Assembly (NCBI GenBank): GCA_022826345.1
Contig: JAJDVB010000040.1
Location: forward strand, 1 to 64,000
Direction: 5' to 3'
DNA length: 64,000 nucleotides
Source: Alphaproteobacteria bacterium
GTDB taxonomy: Bacteria; Pseudomonadota; Alphaproteobacteria; UBA828
Below the pieces are notes generated by a model, which saw only the letters and a program-made list of their open reading frames with translations, ran no database searches and was not told the DNA's origin. Of the stretch, positions 31,413-41,045 are shown one piece after another. Every line of letters begins with the position of its first letter. Within the stretch, counting starts at the first letter, position 1. Made by a program: the position numbers and the translations under genes.

Positions 31413-33428
31413 ATGCCTTCCACAACGGCTGAAGGGCGCGCACCGCGCGTCGAACACGCGGACATGGCGAACGCCATTCGCGCCCTTTCGATGGATGCGG
31501 TGGAGCAGGCCCGCTCCGGCCATCCCGGCATGCCGCTGGGGCTCGCCGATGTCGCGACCGTGCTCTTCGGCCGCTTCCTCAAGTTCGATCCGGCGCGCCC
31601 GGACTGGCCCGACCGAGACCGCTTCGTGCTCTCGAACGGTCACGGCTCGATGCTGCTCTATTCGCTGCTCTATCTCACCGGATATCCGGACATCGACATC
31701 GACGAGATCCGCAACTTCCGCCAGCTCGGCAGCCGCACCGCGGGCCATCCGGAGTACGGCCTCGCCGCCGGGATCGAGACCACGACCGGCCCGCTCGGCC
31801 AGGGTCTCGCCAACGCGGTCGGCATGGCCCTGGCGGAGCGCAGCATGGCCGCCCGCTTCGGCAGCGATCTCGTGGACCACTACACCTATGTGGTCTGCGG
31901 CGACGGCTGCCTGATGGAAGGCATCAGCCAGGAGGCGATCTCCCTCGCCGGTCACCTGAGGCTCGACCGCCTGATCGTGCTCTACGATTCGAACGACATC
32001 TCCATCGACGGCCCCACCAGCCTCTCCTGCTCCGACGATGCGCGGGCGCGCTTCGGGTCCGCCGGCTGGCACACGCTGCGCGTCGATGGCCACGACCCCG
32101 ACGCGGTGGCGGCGGCCATCGCGGCAGCCAAGGCCGAGCCCCGGCCTTCGATGATCGAGTGCCGCACGGTGATCGGCTACGGCGCGCCGACCAAGGCCGG
32201 CACCGCCGCGAGCCACGGCGCGCCGCTTGGGCCAGACGAGATCGCGGGCACCCGTGAGGCGCTGGGCTGGTCGCACGCACCCTTCACCGTGCCGGACGCA
32301 GTTCTTGCCGCCTGGCGTGCTCTTGGCGAGCGGGGCAGGGAGGCGCGCGAGGCCTGGGAGGCGCGCCGCGCTGCTCTCGACGCGGAGCAACAGGCCGCGT
32401 TCGACGGTGCGGCTGCGGGCGCGCTGCCTCCGGCGCTTGCGGATGCTCTCGCGGGCCTGAAGGCCACGCTTGCCGAGGAGCGCCCCACCATCGCCACCAG
32501 GGTCGCCAACAAGCGCGTCATCGGCGCCATCGCCGACGCCCTGCCGTCGCTCATCGGCGGCTCGGCCGACCTCACCGGCTCCAACGGCACCAAGAGCGAC
32601 GAGCTCGCGCCGATTACGCCCGGCGACTATAGCGGCCGCTACCTCTATTACGGGGTGCGTGAGCACGCCATGGGCGCGGTGATGAACGGCATGGCGCTCC
32701 ACGGCGGGGTCATCCCCTTCGGCGGCACCTTCCTCACCTTCACCGACTATTGCCGGCCGGCGATCCGGCTGTCTGCGCTCATGGAGCTTCGCGTCATCTA
32801 CGTGATGACCCACGATTCCATCGGCCTCGGCGAGGACGGCCCGACCCATCAGCCGGTCGAGCACTTGGCCAGCCTGCGGGCCATGCCCAACCTGCTTCTC
32901 TTCCGGCCCGCCGATGCCATCGAGACGGCGGAATGCTGGGAGCTTGCCTTGGCCAACGCCGAGCGACCCTCGGTGCTGGCGCTGACCCGGCAGGGGGTAC
33001 CCTATCTGCGGGATGGCGAAAACGGCGCCGGGAACGCCTGCGCGCGCGGCGGCTACGTGTTGCACGAGGCATCGTCGGGGAACCCCGCCGTCGTGCTGCT
33101 CGCGACAGGATCGGAATGCGCGATCACCGACGTGGCGCGGCAGACGCTGGAAGCAGACGGCGTGCCGACGCGGTTGGTTTCGCTCCCGTGCTGGGAGCTG
33201 TTCGACGAACAGGAGCCCGCCTATCGCGAGAGCGTGCTGGGTGGTGACGACGCGATCCGGGTTGCGGTCGAAGCCGCGAGTCCTCTGGGCTGGGAGCGCT
33301 ACGTGGGCGCCTGCGGCACCGTCGTCGGGATGCGGAGTTTTGGGGGCTCGGCGCCTGCCAAGGACCTTTACGCACACTTCGGCATCACGGCAGAGGCGGT
33401 GGTCGCCGCAGCGAAGGCACGCTTGTAG
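31413..33428 (+). CDS. tkt: transketolase
   Basis: Thiamine-diphosphate enzyme of 671 aa, full length. Visible elements are [11 protein letters not shown] near residue 34, [19 protein letters not shown], the ThDP motif ([14 protein letters not shown] to [10 protein letters not shown]), the pyrimidine domain ([18 protein letters not shown]) and [19 protein letters not shown]. It moves two-carbon units in the pentose phosphate or Calvin cycle. It opens a co-directional run tkt-gap-pgk-unknown-fba; RuBisCO and phosphoribulokinase genes are not in the window, so glycolysis/gluconeogenesis is equally possible. Confidence 0.96.
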   Translation: MPSTTAEGRAPRVEHADMANAIRALSMDAVEQARSGHPGMPLGLADVATVLFGRFLKFDPARPDWPDRDRFVLSNGHGSMLLYSLLYLTGYPDIDIDEIRNFRQLGSRTAGHPEYGLAAGIETTTGPLGQGLANAVGMALAERSMAARFGSDLVDHYTYVVCGDGCLMEGISQEAISLAGHLRLDRLIVLYDSNDISIDGPTSLSCSDDARARFGSAGWHTLRVDGHDPDAVAAAIAAAKAEPRPSMIECRTVIGYGAPTKAGTAASHGAPLGPDEIAGTREALGWSHAPFTVPDAVLAAWRALGERGREAREAWEARRAALDAEQQAAFDGAAAGALPPALADALAGLKATLAEERPTIATRVANKRVIGAIADALPSLIGGSADLTGSNGTKSDELAPITPGDYSGRYLYYGVREHAMGAVMNGMALHGGVIPFGGTFLTFTDYCRPAIRLSALMELRVIYVMTHDSIGLGEDGPTHQPVEHLASLRAMPNLLLFRPADAIETAECWELALANAERPSVLALTRQGVPYLRDGENGAGNACARGGYVLHEASSGNPAVVLLATGSECAITDVARQTLEADGVPTRLVSLPCWELFDEQEPAYRESVLGGDDAIRVAVEAASPLGWERYVGACGTVVGMRSFGGSAPAKDLYAHFGITAEAVVAAAKARL

Positions 33429-33527
33429 GGCGTTCCGGGTCGCCGCGGGCCTGCCCACCGCGACGCAGGTTGACCGCCGCGGGCCGAGTCGATAGCAAGA
33501 CGCGGCATCTCATACATCGGAGGGATC

Positions 33528-34532
33528 ATGACGGTTCGCATCGCCATCAACGGATTCGGGCGGATCGGCCGCAACATCCTGCGCGCGATCCACGAGTCCG
33601 GCCGCACCGATCTCACCGTCGTCGCCCTCAACGATCTGGGCGACGTGGAGACCAACGCCCACCTGCTGCGCTACGATTCGGTCCACGGGCGCTTCCCTGG
33701 CACCATCGAGGTGGCGGACGGTTCCATCGACATCGGCGCGGGGCCGATCCAGGTGATGAGCGAGCGCGACCCGGCGCGGCTGCCCTGGGCCGACCTCGGC
33801 ATCGACGTGGCGCTGGAGTGCACCGGTATCTTCACCGCGCGTGAGAAGGCCGCGGCGCATCTGGAGGCCGGTGCCCGCGCGGTCCTGATCTCGGCGCCCG
33901 GCACGGATTCCGACCTTACCGTGGTCTATGGCGTCAACCACACCGCTCTCACGCCCGAGCACCGCATCGTCTCCAACGCGTCCTGCACCACCAACTGCCT
34001 GGCTCCGGTCGCCTCGGTGCTGCATGAGGCCATCGGGATCGAGAGCGGCTTCATGACCACGGTGCACGCCTACACGCTGGACCAGCCGGTGTTGGACACG
34101 CTACACAAGGACCTGCGACGCGCCAGGGGTGCGGCGGGCTCGATGATCCCCACGTCGACCGGCGCTGCGCGCGCCGTGGGCCTCGTGCTGCCTGCGCTCG
34201 CCGGCAAGCTGGACGGCACGGCGGTCCGGGTGCCGACCGCCAACGTCTCGATGGTCGATCTCAACTTCGTCGCCAAGCGGTCAACGTCCGTGGACGAGAT
34301 CAACGAGGCCGTGGCGAGCGCCGCCGCCGGTGCCATGGCCGGCGTGCTCGCCTACAGCGAGGAGCCGCTGGTCTCGGTCGATTTCAACCACCGGCCGGAA
34401 AGCTCGATCGTTGATGCCGGCCAGACCGCCGTGGTCGATGGCACGCTCGGCCGCGTGCTCTCCTGGTACGACAACGAATGGGGCTTTTCGAACCGGATGG
34501 GCGATGTCGCCGCCCATCTCGGCGGCCTGTGA
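33528..34532 (+). CDS. gap: glyceraldehyde-3-phosphate dehydrogenase
   Basis: Enzyme of 334 aa, full length. Rossmann motif [15 protein letters not shown], catalytic Cys153 in [23 protein letters not shown], and the C-terminal [12 protein letters not shown] are present. The segment ALNDLGD at the NAD-binding loop carries Asp and suggests NAD preference, though not firmly. RBS GGAGGG lies 3 nt before ATG 33528. The gene is 99 nt after tkt. Confidence 0.96.
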   Translation: MTVRIAINGFGRIGRNILRAIHESGRTDLTVVALNDLGDVETNAHLLRYDSVHGRFPGTIEVADGSIDIGAGPIQVMSERDPARLPWADLGIDVALECTGIFTAREKAAAHLEAGARAVLISAPGTDSDLTVVYGVNHTALTPEHRIVSNASCTTNCLAPVASVLHEAIGIESGFMTTVHAYTLDQPVLDTLHKDLRRARGAAGSMIPTSTGAARAVGLVLPALAGKLDGTAVRVPTANVSMVDLNFVAKRSTSVDEINEAVASAAAGAMAGVLAYSEEPLVSVDFNHRPESSIVDAGQTAVVDGTLGRVLSWYDNEWGFSNRMGDVAAHLGGL

Positions 34533-34569
34533 CGGAGCCCGCGCGACCGCTCAGCCCCCGCCTCGCGGC

Positions 34570-35778
34570 ATGACCGCGTTCCGCACGCTCGACGATATCG
34601 AGGTCGCGGGCAAGCGCGTCCTGGTGCGGGTGGACCTCAACGTGCCGATGCGCGAAGGCGCAGTCGGCGATACCACGCGGATCGACCGGGTGGCGCCGAC
34701 GCTCATTGAACTTGCGGAGCGTGGGGCGACGGTGATCGTCGCCTCACACTTCGGCCGGCCCAAGGGTCGGCCGGTGCCGGCGATGTCGCTCGGCCCCCTC
34801 GCCGCGCCGCTCTCCCGCGCGCTGGGCGGTCTCCCGGTGCGCTTCGTGCCGAATTGTATCGGTGCGGAGGCCGAGGCCGCAGTCGCGGCCCTCGCCCCCG
34901 GCGACGTCGCGTTGCTGGAGAACCTGCGCTTCCACGCGGGCGAGGAGGCGAACAACCCTGCCTTCGCCGACGCTCTCGCGGGCCTGGCCGATCTTTACGT
35001 GAACGACGCGTTCTCGGCCGCGCACCGGGCCCATGCGTCGACCACCGCCGTCGCGGAGCGCCTGCCGAGCGCGGCAGGACGCCTGATGCAGGCGGAGCTG
35101 GAGGCGCTCGGCAAGGCGCTGCGGGCGCCCGAGCGCCCGGTCATCGCGGTAGTCGGCGGCGCCAAGGTCTCGACCAAGCTCGCGCTCCTCGCCAACTTGA
35201 TCGAGCGGGTGGACCGCCTCGTCATCGGCGGCGCCATGGCCAATACCTTTCTCCACGCGCAGGGAGTCGCCATCGGCGCGTCGCTCCACGAGCCGGACCT
35301 GGCGGAAGACGCGCGCCGAATCATCGAAGAGGCATCGAGAGCCGGGTGCGAAATCGTCCTCCCCACCGACGTGGTGGTGACGCGCGAGTTCCGGGAAGGT
35401 GCCGAGAGCACGGCAGTCCCGGTCGCCGACGTGCCGGATGACGGCATGATTCTGGACGTTGGGCCGGAGACTTGCGCCCGCATCGAGACGGCTCTAGCGG
35501 ACTCGCGCACGCTGGTTTGGAACGGCCCACTCGGAGCCTTCGAGATCGCGCCTTTCGACCGCGCCACGACGCGCTGCGCGCGCGCCGCCGCCCGGCTCAC
35601 CGGAGAGGGCAGTCTGCTCTCCGTGGCGGGTGGCGGAGACACGGTCGCGGCGCTCCAGGGCGCGGGCGTGCTCGGCGCCTTCAGCTACGTCTCAACCGCC
35701 GGCGGCGCCTTCCTGGAGTGGTTGGAGGGGCGGACCCTGCCGGGAGTCGCGGCACTCGAATCCGCGAGCGCCCCGTGA
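34570..35778 (+). CDS. pgk: phosphoglycerate kinase
   Basis: Two-domain kinase of 402 aa. Substrate-binding [31 protein letters not shown], the hinge and nucleotide region [14 protein letters not shown], and [14 protein letters not shown] plus [12 protein letters not shown] are all seen. ATG 34570 lies 37 nt after gap. It converts 1,3-bisphosphoglycerate and ADP to 3-phosphoglycerate and ATP, or the reverse. Confidence 0.96.
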   Translation: MTAFRTLDDIEVAGKRVLVRVDLNVPMREGAVGDTTRIDRVAPTLIELAERGATVIVASHFGRPKGRPVPAMSLGPLAAPLSRALGGLPVRFVPNCIGAEAEAAVAALAPGDVALLENLRFHAGEEANNPAFADALAGLADLYVNDAFSAAHRAHASTTAVAERLPSAAGRLMQAELEALGKALRAPERPVIAVVGGAKVSTKLALLANLIERVDRLVIGGAMANTFLHAQGVAIGASLHEPDLAEDARRIIEEASRAGCEIVLPTDVVVTREFREGAESTAVPVADVPDDGMILDVGPETCARIETALADSRTLVWNGPLGAFEIAPFDRATTRCARAAARLTGEGSLLSVAGGGDTVAALQGAGVLGAFSYVSTAGGAFLEWLEGRTLPGVAALESASAP

Positions 35779-35785
35779 GCAGGCC

Positions 35786-36220
35786 ATGAGCGTCCGACGG
35801 CCCGCGATCGTCGTCCACGATCTCGACCAGACCATCGGCGCACTCCGCGCAGCCGCGGCAGCCGGAGTCCCGGTGACGCTCTGGTCTGCGCCCGGCGCCG
35901 CTTCCTATGCGGGGCTCGGCTTTCTCGGTGCTGTCTACGAGAAGGCCCGTGAGGCGGTGCCGGAGGCCGACCATGACGCGGTGGTCGACTGCAGGGGCAG
36001 CGCGGTGCTGGCCCACGATGCGCTGAGCCGGGGCTTCGCCGCCGTTGCGTTTACCGGCCGCGGAGCCATGCGCAAGACCCTCCAGGCCATCGCGGACGGG
36101 CAAAATGGCCGGCTAATCACCGCCGGGCCGGGCAGCGCGGCGCTCGATCTCGCCCATTCCGCCGACCCGGAGCGTGACAGCGCCGCCTATCTCGCGAAAC
36201 GGCGCGCCAGGCGTTCATAA
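35786..36220 (+). CDS. conserved-looking unknown protein between pgk and fba
   Basis: Protein of 144 aa from ATG 35786, 7 nt after pgk. It begins RRPAIVVHDLDQTIGALRAA and has alternating strands and helices (PVTLWSAPGAASYAGLGFL, HDAVVDCRGSAVLAHDAL), suggesting a small alpha/beta fold. No catalytic motif is recognised. I recall unnamed genes in this position in other alphaproteobacteria, but this could not be checked. Tight spacing implies a role tied to the carbon-metabolism operon. Confidence 0.75.
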   Translation: MSVRRPAIVVHDLDQTIGALRAAAAAGVPVTLWSAPGAASYAGLGFLGAVYEKAREAVPEADHDAVVDCRGSAVLAHDALSRGFAAVAFTGRGAMRKTLQAIADGQNGRLITAGPGSAALDLAHSADPERDSAAYLAKRRARRS

Positions 36221-36259
36221 GCTCTGGAAAACGAGCCGCGCGTCGGTCAGGATGCGGCC

Positions 36260-37180
36260 ATGCGAATCACCCGGCGCGTCAGAGAGATTCTCTCCTGGTA
36301 CGAGAGCGACAATCCGGGCACGAAAGCCAACCTCGCCCGCATCCTGATGCACGGCCGCCTCGGCGGCACCGGGCGCATGGTCATTCTGCCCGTGGATCAG
36401 GGCTTCGAGCATGGGCCGGCACGCAGCTTCGCGCCGAACCCACCAGCCTACGACCCGCACTACCACTGGCAGCTTGCGATCGACGCGGGGCTCAACGCCT
36501 TCGCGAGCCCTCTCGGCATGATCGAGGCAGGCGCCGCGAGCTTCGCCGGCGCGATCCCGACCATCCTCAAGGTCAACAACGCCAACTCGCTGGGCTCGGC
36601 CAAGGATCAGGCGGTGACCGGCTCGGTGCGCGACGCGCTCCGGCTGGGCTGTGCGGCCATCGGCTTCACCATCTATCCGGCCTCCGACCATCAGTACGAG
36701 ATGATCGAGGAGATCCGCGAGCTCGCGGCCGAAGCCAAGGCGCACGGGCTCGCAGTGGTGGTCTGGTCCTATCCGCGCGGCGGGGCGCTCTCCAAGGAAG
36801 GCGAGACCGCGCTCGACGTGGTGGCCTACGCGGCGCACATGGCCGCGCTCGCAGGCGCTCACATCATCAAGGTCAAGCCACCGACCGCCCATCTGGAGCA
36901 GGAAGCCGCCGCCAAGGTGTATAGCGCTCAGGGCGTGAACGGGGGGACGCTGGAGAAGCGCATCGCGCACATCATGCAGGCGGCCTTCGCCGGCCGTCGG
37001 CTCGTGGTCTTCTCCGGCGGCGCCGCCAAGGGGCTGGAGGGGCTCTTCGGCGAGGTTCGCGCGATCCATGCGGGCGGCGGCAGCGGCTCGATCATCGGCC
37101 GCAACAGCTTCCAGCGCCCGCGCGCCGACGCGCTCGCCATGCTGGACACCGTCATCGGCATCTACCGGGGCAAGGGGTAG
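36260..37180 (+). CDS. fbaB: fructose-bisphosphate aldolase, class I (DhnA/FbaB type)
   Basis: Schiff-base aldolase of the archaeal/DhnA type, 306 aa. Motifs VDQGFEHGPARSFAPNP, LKVNNANSLGS and YPRGGALSKEG are typical, and the Schiff-base Lys is expected in HIIKVKPP. Phosphate-binding loops VVFSGGAAKG and GSGSIIGRNSFQRP are present. It cleaves or forms fructose 1,6-bisphosphate without metal. It closes the tkt-gap-pgk run. Confidence 0.94.
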   Translation: MRITRRVREILSWYESDNPGTKANLARILMHGRLGGTGRMVILPVDQGFEHGPARSFAPNPPAYDPHYHWQLAIDAGLNAFASPLGMIEAGAASFAGAIPTILKVNNANSLGSAKDQAVTGSVRDALRLGCAAIGFTIYPASDHQYEMIEEIRELAAEAKAHGLAVVVWSYPRGGALSKEGETALDVVAYAAHMAALAGAHIIKVKPPTAHLEQEAAAKVYSAQGVNGGTLEKRIAHIMQAAFAGRRLVVFSGGAAKGLEGLFGEVRAIHAGGGSGSIIGRNSFQRPRADALAMLDTVIGIYRGKG

Positions 37181-37246
37181 CCCAGTAGCGCCGGCCTTCG
37201 CCGGAATCGGTGGCGCGGCTCGCCGTCGGCGCCTATAACCCCGCCC

Positions 37247-38068
37247 ATGACGGGGCTTCCCTTCACCAAGATGCACGGGCTCGGCAACGACTTCGTCGTG
37301 TTCGACGCACGCCGCGCGCCGCTCGCGCTCGACGCCGCGCGCGTGCGCGCCATCGCCGACCGGCGCACCGGTGTGGGCTGCGACCAGCTGGTCGTTCTGG
37401 AGGCGCCGCGCAACGGCGGCGCCGAGGCCTACCTGCGCTTCTGGAACCAGGACGGTGGCGAGGTCGCGGCCTGCGGCAACGGCACCCGCTGCGCGGCACG
37501 GCTGCTGCTGGACGAGACCGGATCGGACCGCGTGGTCCTGGAGACCGGTGCCGGGCCGCTCGCGGCGCACGAGGCCGGCGCAGGCCGGGTGCGCGTCGAC
37601 ATGGGGCCGGCGCGGCTCAACTGGCACGAGATCCCCTTGGCCCGCGCGACGGACACGCTCCACGTCTTGGTCGGCGCCGGGCCGCTCTCGGACGCCGTGG
37701 CGGTCAACATGGGCAACCCGCATGCGGTGTTCTTCGTGGACGATGCAGAGGCCGTGCCGCTGGCCGAGATCGGCCCGCAGCTGGAGACCGACCCGCTCTT
37801 CCCCGAGCGCGCGAATATCGGCGTCGCCCAGCGCATTGCCGACGACCGCTTGCGGCTCCGCGTGTGGGAACGAGGCGTGGGCCTCACCCATGCCTGCGGC
37901 ACCGGCGCCTGCGCCGCGGCAGTCGCAGGCGCGCGGCGCGGGCTCACCGGGCGCGATGTCACCGTGGTCCTCGACGGCGGCGAGCTTGGGATCGTCTGGC
38001 GCGAGGACGGCCATGTCGAGATGACCGGCCCCACCGCCGCGAGCTTCACGGGCGTGCTGCCGGCATGA
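37247..38068 (+). CDS. dapF: diaminopimelate epimerase
   Basis: PLP-independent epimerase of 273 aa making meso-diaminopimelate for lysine and peptidoglycan. The two catalytic cysteines are C76 in EVAACGNGTRC and C217 in THACGTGACAAA. The N-terminal KMHGLGNDFVVFD is diagnostic. Its stop overlaps the start of mtaB by ATGA (38065-38068). The order dapF-mtaB-ftsY is common in alphaproteobacteria. Confidence 0.96.
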   Translation: MTGLPFTKMHGLGNDFVVFDARRAPLALDAARVRAIADRRTGVGCDQLVVLEAPRNGGAEAYLRFWNQDGGEVAACGNGTRCAARLLLDETGSDRVVLETGAGPLAAHEAGAGRVRVDMGPARLNWHEIPLARATDTLHVLVGAGPLSDAVAVNMGNPHAVFFVDDAEAVPLAEIGPQLETDPLFPERANIGVAQRIADDRLRLRVWERGVGLTHACGTGACAAAVAGARRGLTGRDVTVVLDGGELGIVWREDGHVEMTGPTAASFTGVLPA

Positions 38069-39312
38069 GTGGGCTCGAGGTCATCACCATGGGCTGTCGG
38101 CTCAACGCCTACGAGTCGGAGGTCATGCGCAGCCGTGCGCGTGCTGCGGGGCTGACCGAGGGCGTCATCGTCAACACCTGTGCGGTCACGGGCGAGGCAG
38201 AGCGCCAGGCACGTCAGGCGATCCGGCGCGCCAGGCGGCACAATCCCGACGCGACCATCATCGCAACCGGCTGCGCCGCCCAGCTCGACCCCGCAGGCTA
38301 TGCCGCGATGCCCGAGGTCGACCGCGTCGTCGGCAACCGCGAGAAGCTCACGCTGGAAGGGCTGGCGCCCGACGCGGAAGAGCGCGTGTCGGTCAGCGAC
38401 ATCATGGCGGTACGCGAGACCGCCGGCCATCTGATCGCGGGCTACGAGGCGCGCTCGCGTGCCTTCGTTCAGGTGCAGAACGGCTGCGACCACCGCTGCA
38501 CCTTCTGCATCATCCCCTTCGCGCGAGGCCCAAGCCGGAGCGTGCCGCTCGGCGCCATCGCGGCCGAGGTGCGGGCGCTGGTGGCAGCCGGCCATCGGGA
38601 GGTGGTGCTGAGCGGCGTCGATCTCGGTCATTACGGCGCCGACCTGCCGGGCCGGCCCAGCCTCGGCGAGGCGGTGCGCCGCCTGCTCCAGGCGGTACCG
38701 GAGCTGCCCAGGCTCAGGCTCTCCTCCATCGATCCGGTCGAGGTCGACCCGACGCTGGAGCGGCTCTTCGCCGAGGAGTCACGCCTGATGCCGCACCTGC
38801 ACCTCAGCGTTCAGGCGGGCGACGACCTGGTGCTCAAGCGGATGAAGCGCCGCCACTGCCGCGCCGACGTGCTGGCGCTCTGCGAGCGGCTGCGCGCGCG
38901 CAGGCCGGAGGTGGCTTTTGGCGCCGACCTGATCGCGGGCTTCCCGACCGAGACGCAGGCGATGTTCGAGAACACGCGGCGCCTGATCGAAGACGCAGGC
39001 CTCGTCTGGCTCCACGTCTTCCCCTATTCGCCTCGCCCCGGCACGCCGGCGGCGCGCATGCCCCAGGTGTCGGGGCCCGAGCGCCGCGGCCGCGCCACAG
39101 CGCTACGCAAGGCTGCGGAGGGTCCCCGCCGGTGCTTCCTGGAAGCACGCATCGGCCACGAGAGCCGGGTGTTGCTGGAGAAGCCCGAGAGCGGGCGCGA
39201 CGAGAGCTTTGCCGAGGTCGCGTTCGACCGCCCGGCAGGCGAGCCGGGCGCCGTGGTCAAGGCGCGCATTACCGGTGTGGCAGGCGATCGCCTGATCGGG
39301 ACCGCGGCCTGA
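38065..39312 (+). CDS. mtaB: tRNA (t6A37) methylthiotransferase MtaB
   Basis: Radical-SAM enzyme of 415 aa that adds a methylthio group to t6A37 of tRNA. The N-terminal UPF0004 domain has the second-cluster cysteines C11 (MGCRLN), C39 (NTCAVT) and C70 (ATGCAAQ); the radical-SAM cluster is C141, C145, C148 in CDHRCTFC. A TRAM-like C-terminal domain follows. The short cysteine spacing fits MtaB rather than MiaB or RimO. Overlaps dapF by ATGA and ftsY by one base. Confidence 0.93.
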   Translation: MSGLEVITMGCRLNAYESEVMRSRARAAGLTEGVIVNTCAVTGEAERQARQAIRRARRHNPDATIIATGCAAQLDPAGYAAMPEVDRVVGNREKLTLEGLAPDAEERVSVSDIMAVRETAGHLIAGYEARSRAFVQVQNGCDHRCTFCIIPFARGPSRSVPLGAIAAEVRALVAAGHREVVLSGVDLGHYGADLPGRPSLGEAVRRLLQAVPELPRLRLSSIDPVEVDPTLERLFAEESRLMPHLHLSVQAGDDLVLKRMKRRHCRADVLALCERLRARRPEVAFGADLIAGFPTETQAMFENTRRLIEDAGLVWLHVFPYSPRPGTPAARMPQVSGPERRGRATALRKAAEGPRRCFLEARIGHESRVLLEKPESGRDESFAEVAFDRPAGEPGAVVKARITGVAGDRLIGTAA

Positions 39313-40253
39313 TGGCGCAGGAGGGCGGTGCCGGACGCGGCCTGCTCGCACGACTCAAGGCTGGCCTGAGGCGAACCTCGAACAGCCTCACCGGCGGCAT
39401 CGGGGCCATCTTCGCCGGCCGCAGGCTCGACGACGAAGCGCTCGAAGAGCTCGAAGAGCTGCTCATCGCCGGTGATCTCGGCGCGGCAACCGCGGCAGAG
39501 CTCACGGCCGAGCTCGCCCGGCAACGCTTCGGCAAGGAGGTGACCGCCGCCGAGGTGCGCCAGGCGCTCGCCGACCAGATCGCCGACCTGCTGGCGTCGG
39601 TCGAGGGGACGCTGGCGATTGAGGACGACGCCAAGCCGCACGTGATCCTGGTGGCCGGCGTCAACGGCACCGGCAAGACCACGACGATTGGCAAGCTCGC
39701 CCAGCGGCTCAGCCGCGACGGGAAGCGAGTGATGCTGGTCGCGGGCGATACCTTCCGCGCCGCCGCCGTGGAGCAGCTCACGATCTGGGGTGAGCGTGCT
39801 GGCGCACCCGTCGTCGCGCGTGCAGATGGCGGCGATCCCGCCGGGCTCGCCTTCGATGCGCTGGAGCGCGCCCGGTCGGAAGGCATCGACGTGCTCCTGA
39901 TCGACACTGCCGGCCGACTGCAGAACAAGGCGCACCTGATGGCCGAGCTCCAAAAAATCGACCGCGTGCTCAAGAAGCTCGATCCGCGCGCGCCGCACAA
40001 CCGCCTTCTGGTGCTCGATGCCACCACCGGTCAGAACGCGCTCAATCAGGTCGATGTCTTCCGCGAGGCCATCGCCGTCGACGGCCTAGTGATGACCAAG
40101 CTCGACGGTACGGCGAAGGGCGGCGTGCTGGTGGCGTTGGCGCGGCGTTTCGGCGTGCCGGTGGTCGCAATCGGCATCGGCGAAGGGATCGACGACCTGC
40201 GTCCCTTCGAGGCCCGTGCCTTCGCCTCGGCTCTTATGGGGTTGGACGAATAG
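39312..40253 (+). CDS. ftsY: signal recognition particle receptor FtsY
   Basis: SRP GTPase of 313 aa that delivers ribosomes to the membrane. A short N domain (RRLDDEALEELEELLIAGDL) is followed by the G domain with GVNGTGKTTTIGKLA, DTFRAAAVEQL, DTAGRLQNK and TKLDGTAKGG. There is no long acidic A domain, as in many alphaproteobacteria. The start ATG shares its A with the mtaB stop. It converges with the NUDIX gene, leaving only 2 nt between the stop codons. Confidence 0.96.
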   Translation: MAQEGGAGRGLLARLKAGLRRTSNSLTGGIGAIFAGRRLDDEALEELEELLIAGDLGAATAAELTAELARQRFGKEVTAAEVRQALADQIADLLASVEGTLAIEDDAKPHVILVAGVNGTGKTTTIGKLAQRLSRDGKRVMLVAGDTFRAAAVEQLTIWGERAGAPVVARADGGDPAGLAFDALERARSEGIDVLLIDTAGRLQNKAHLMAELQKIDRVLKKLDPRAPHNRLLVLDATTGQNALNQVDVFREAIAVDGLVMTKLDGTAKGGVLVALARRFGVPVVAIGIGEGIDDLRPFEARAFASALMGLDE

Positions 40254-40255
40254 CT

Positions 40256-40822
40256 CTAGCGGCGGGCGGGGATGCCGGGCCTGTAGTCGCCGACGTCGCC
40301 CACGGGATTGGTGAACGGCGCGAATTCGCCGTTCTCGGGCGCCTCGGCATGGTGGCGAAGCGCCCAGGTCACAGACGGGAAGGCGAGGGAATCCCACGGG
40401 ATCTCGTCCGGCTTGAAGAGCTCGACCTCAAGGCTTTCGAATCCCGGCGCGATCTCGGGCTGCACAAGGCGTGCTCGATAGAAAAGCTGCACCAGAGAGA
40501 TGCGGGGGATGGTGTAGACCGCGAGCAGCGCGTCGATCTCGATCTCCGCGCAGGCTTCCTCCTCTGCCTCGCGCCGGGCGCCCTCGGCGGGTTCTTCGTG
40601 CAGCTCCAGGAAGCCTGCCGGCAGGGTCCAGAAGCCGGCCTGCGGCTCGATGGACCGGCGGCAGAGGAGGATGCGCCCTTCCCAGGTCGCGACCGAGCCG
40701 ACGACGATCTTCGGGTTCTCGTAGCGGATGAAGCCGCACGAATCGCAGACCAGGCGCGGCCGGTCGTCGCCCTCGGGCACCCTGCGCACGATCGGGCCGC
40801 CGCTGTTCGGATAGCGCCCCAT
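40256..40822 (-). CDS. NUDIX hydrolase with N-terminal Cys pair
   Basis: Pyrophosphohydrolase of 188 aa. A short N-terminal segment has a single CDSC pair and the sequence RYENPKIVVGSVATWEG typical of ADP-ribose/NADH-type NUDIX proteins. The Nudix box GFLELHEEPAEGARREAEEE is complete for metal binding. The lone Cys pair is half of a zinc ribbon and may not bind zinc alone. Substrate unknown. It is divergent from the peptide-importer operon. Confidence 0.88.
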   Translation of the reverse strand: MGRYPNSGGPIVRRVPEGDDRPRLVCDSCGFIRYENPKIVVGSVATWEGRILLCRRSIEPQAGFWTLPAGFLELHEEPAEGARREAEEEACAEIEIDALLAVYTIPRISLVQLFYRARLVQPEIAPGFESLEVELFKPDEIPWDSLAFPSVTWALRHHAEAPENGEFAPFTNPVGDVGDYRPGIPARR

Positions 40823-41045
40823 GAGCGTGAGTATGAGACGCTCGCTCGCCGCGAGTCCAGCTATCCGGTCGCCGATCGGGGAGCGAAAGCCGCATCCGTC
40901 CGCCGGCTAAACGACACGAGGTCGTGATTGGCGATACTCGATGGCGCGACTCATGTTATGCCCTGTGGGCGTGGCATGACGATGCCGGGCGGCGGCACGC
41001 GCGAGGCACAGGGACCCCGCGCCAGCGTCAAGAGGAGAAGGACCG

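Noticed and set aside
31413..37180. tkt-gap-pgk-fba as a Calvin-cycle operon.
   Set aside because: RuBisCO, phosphoribulokinase and cbbR are absent here, so the genes could equally serve glycolysis or gluconeogenesis; not called as autotrophy.
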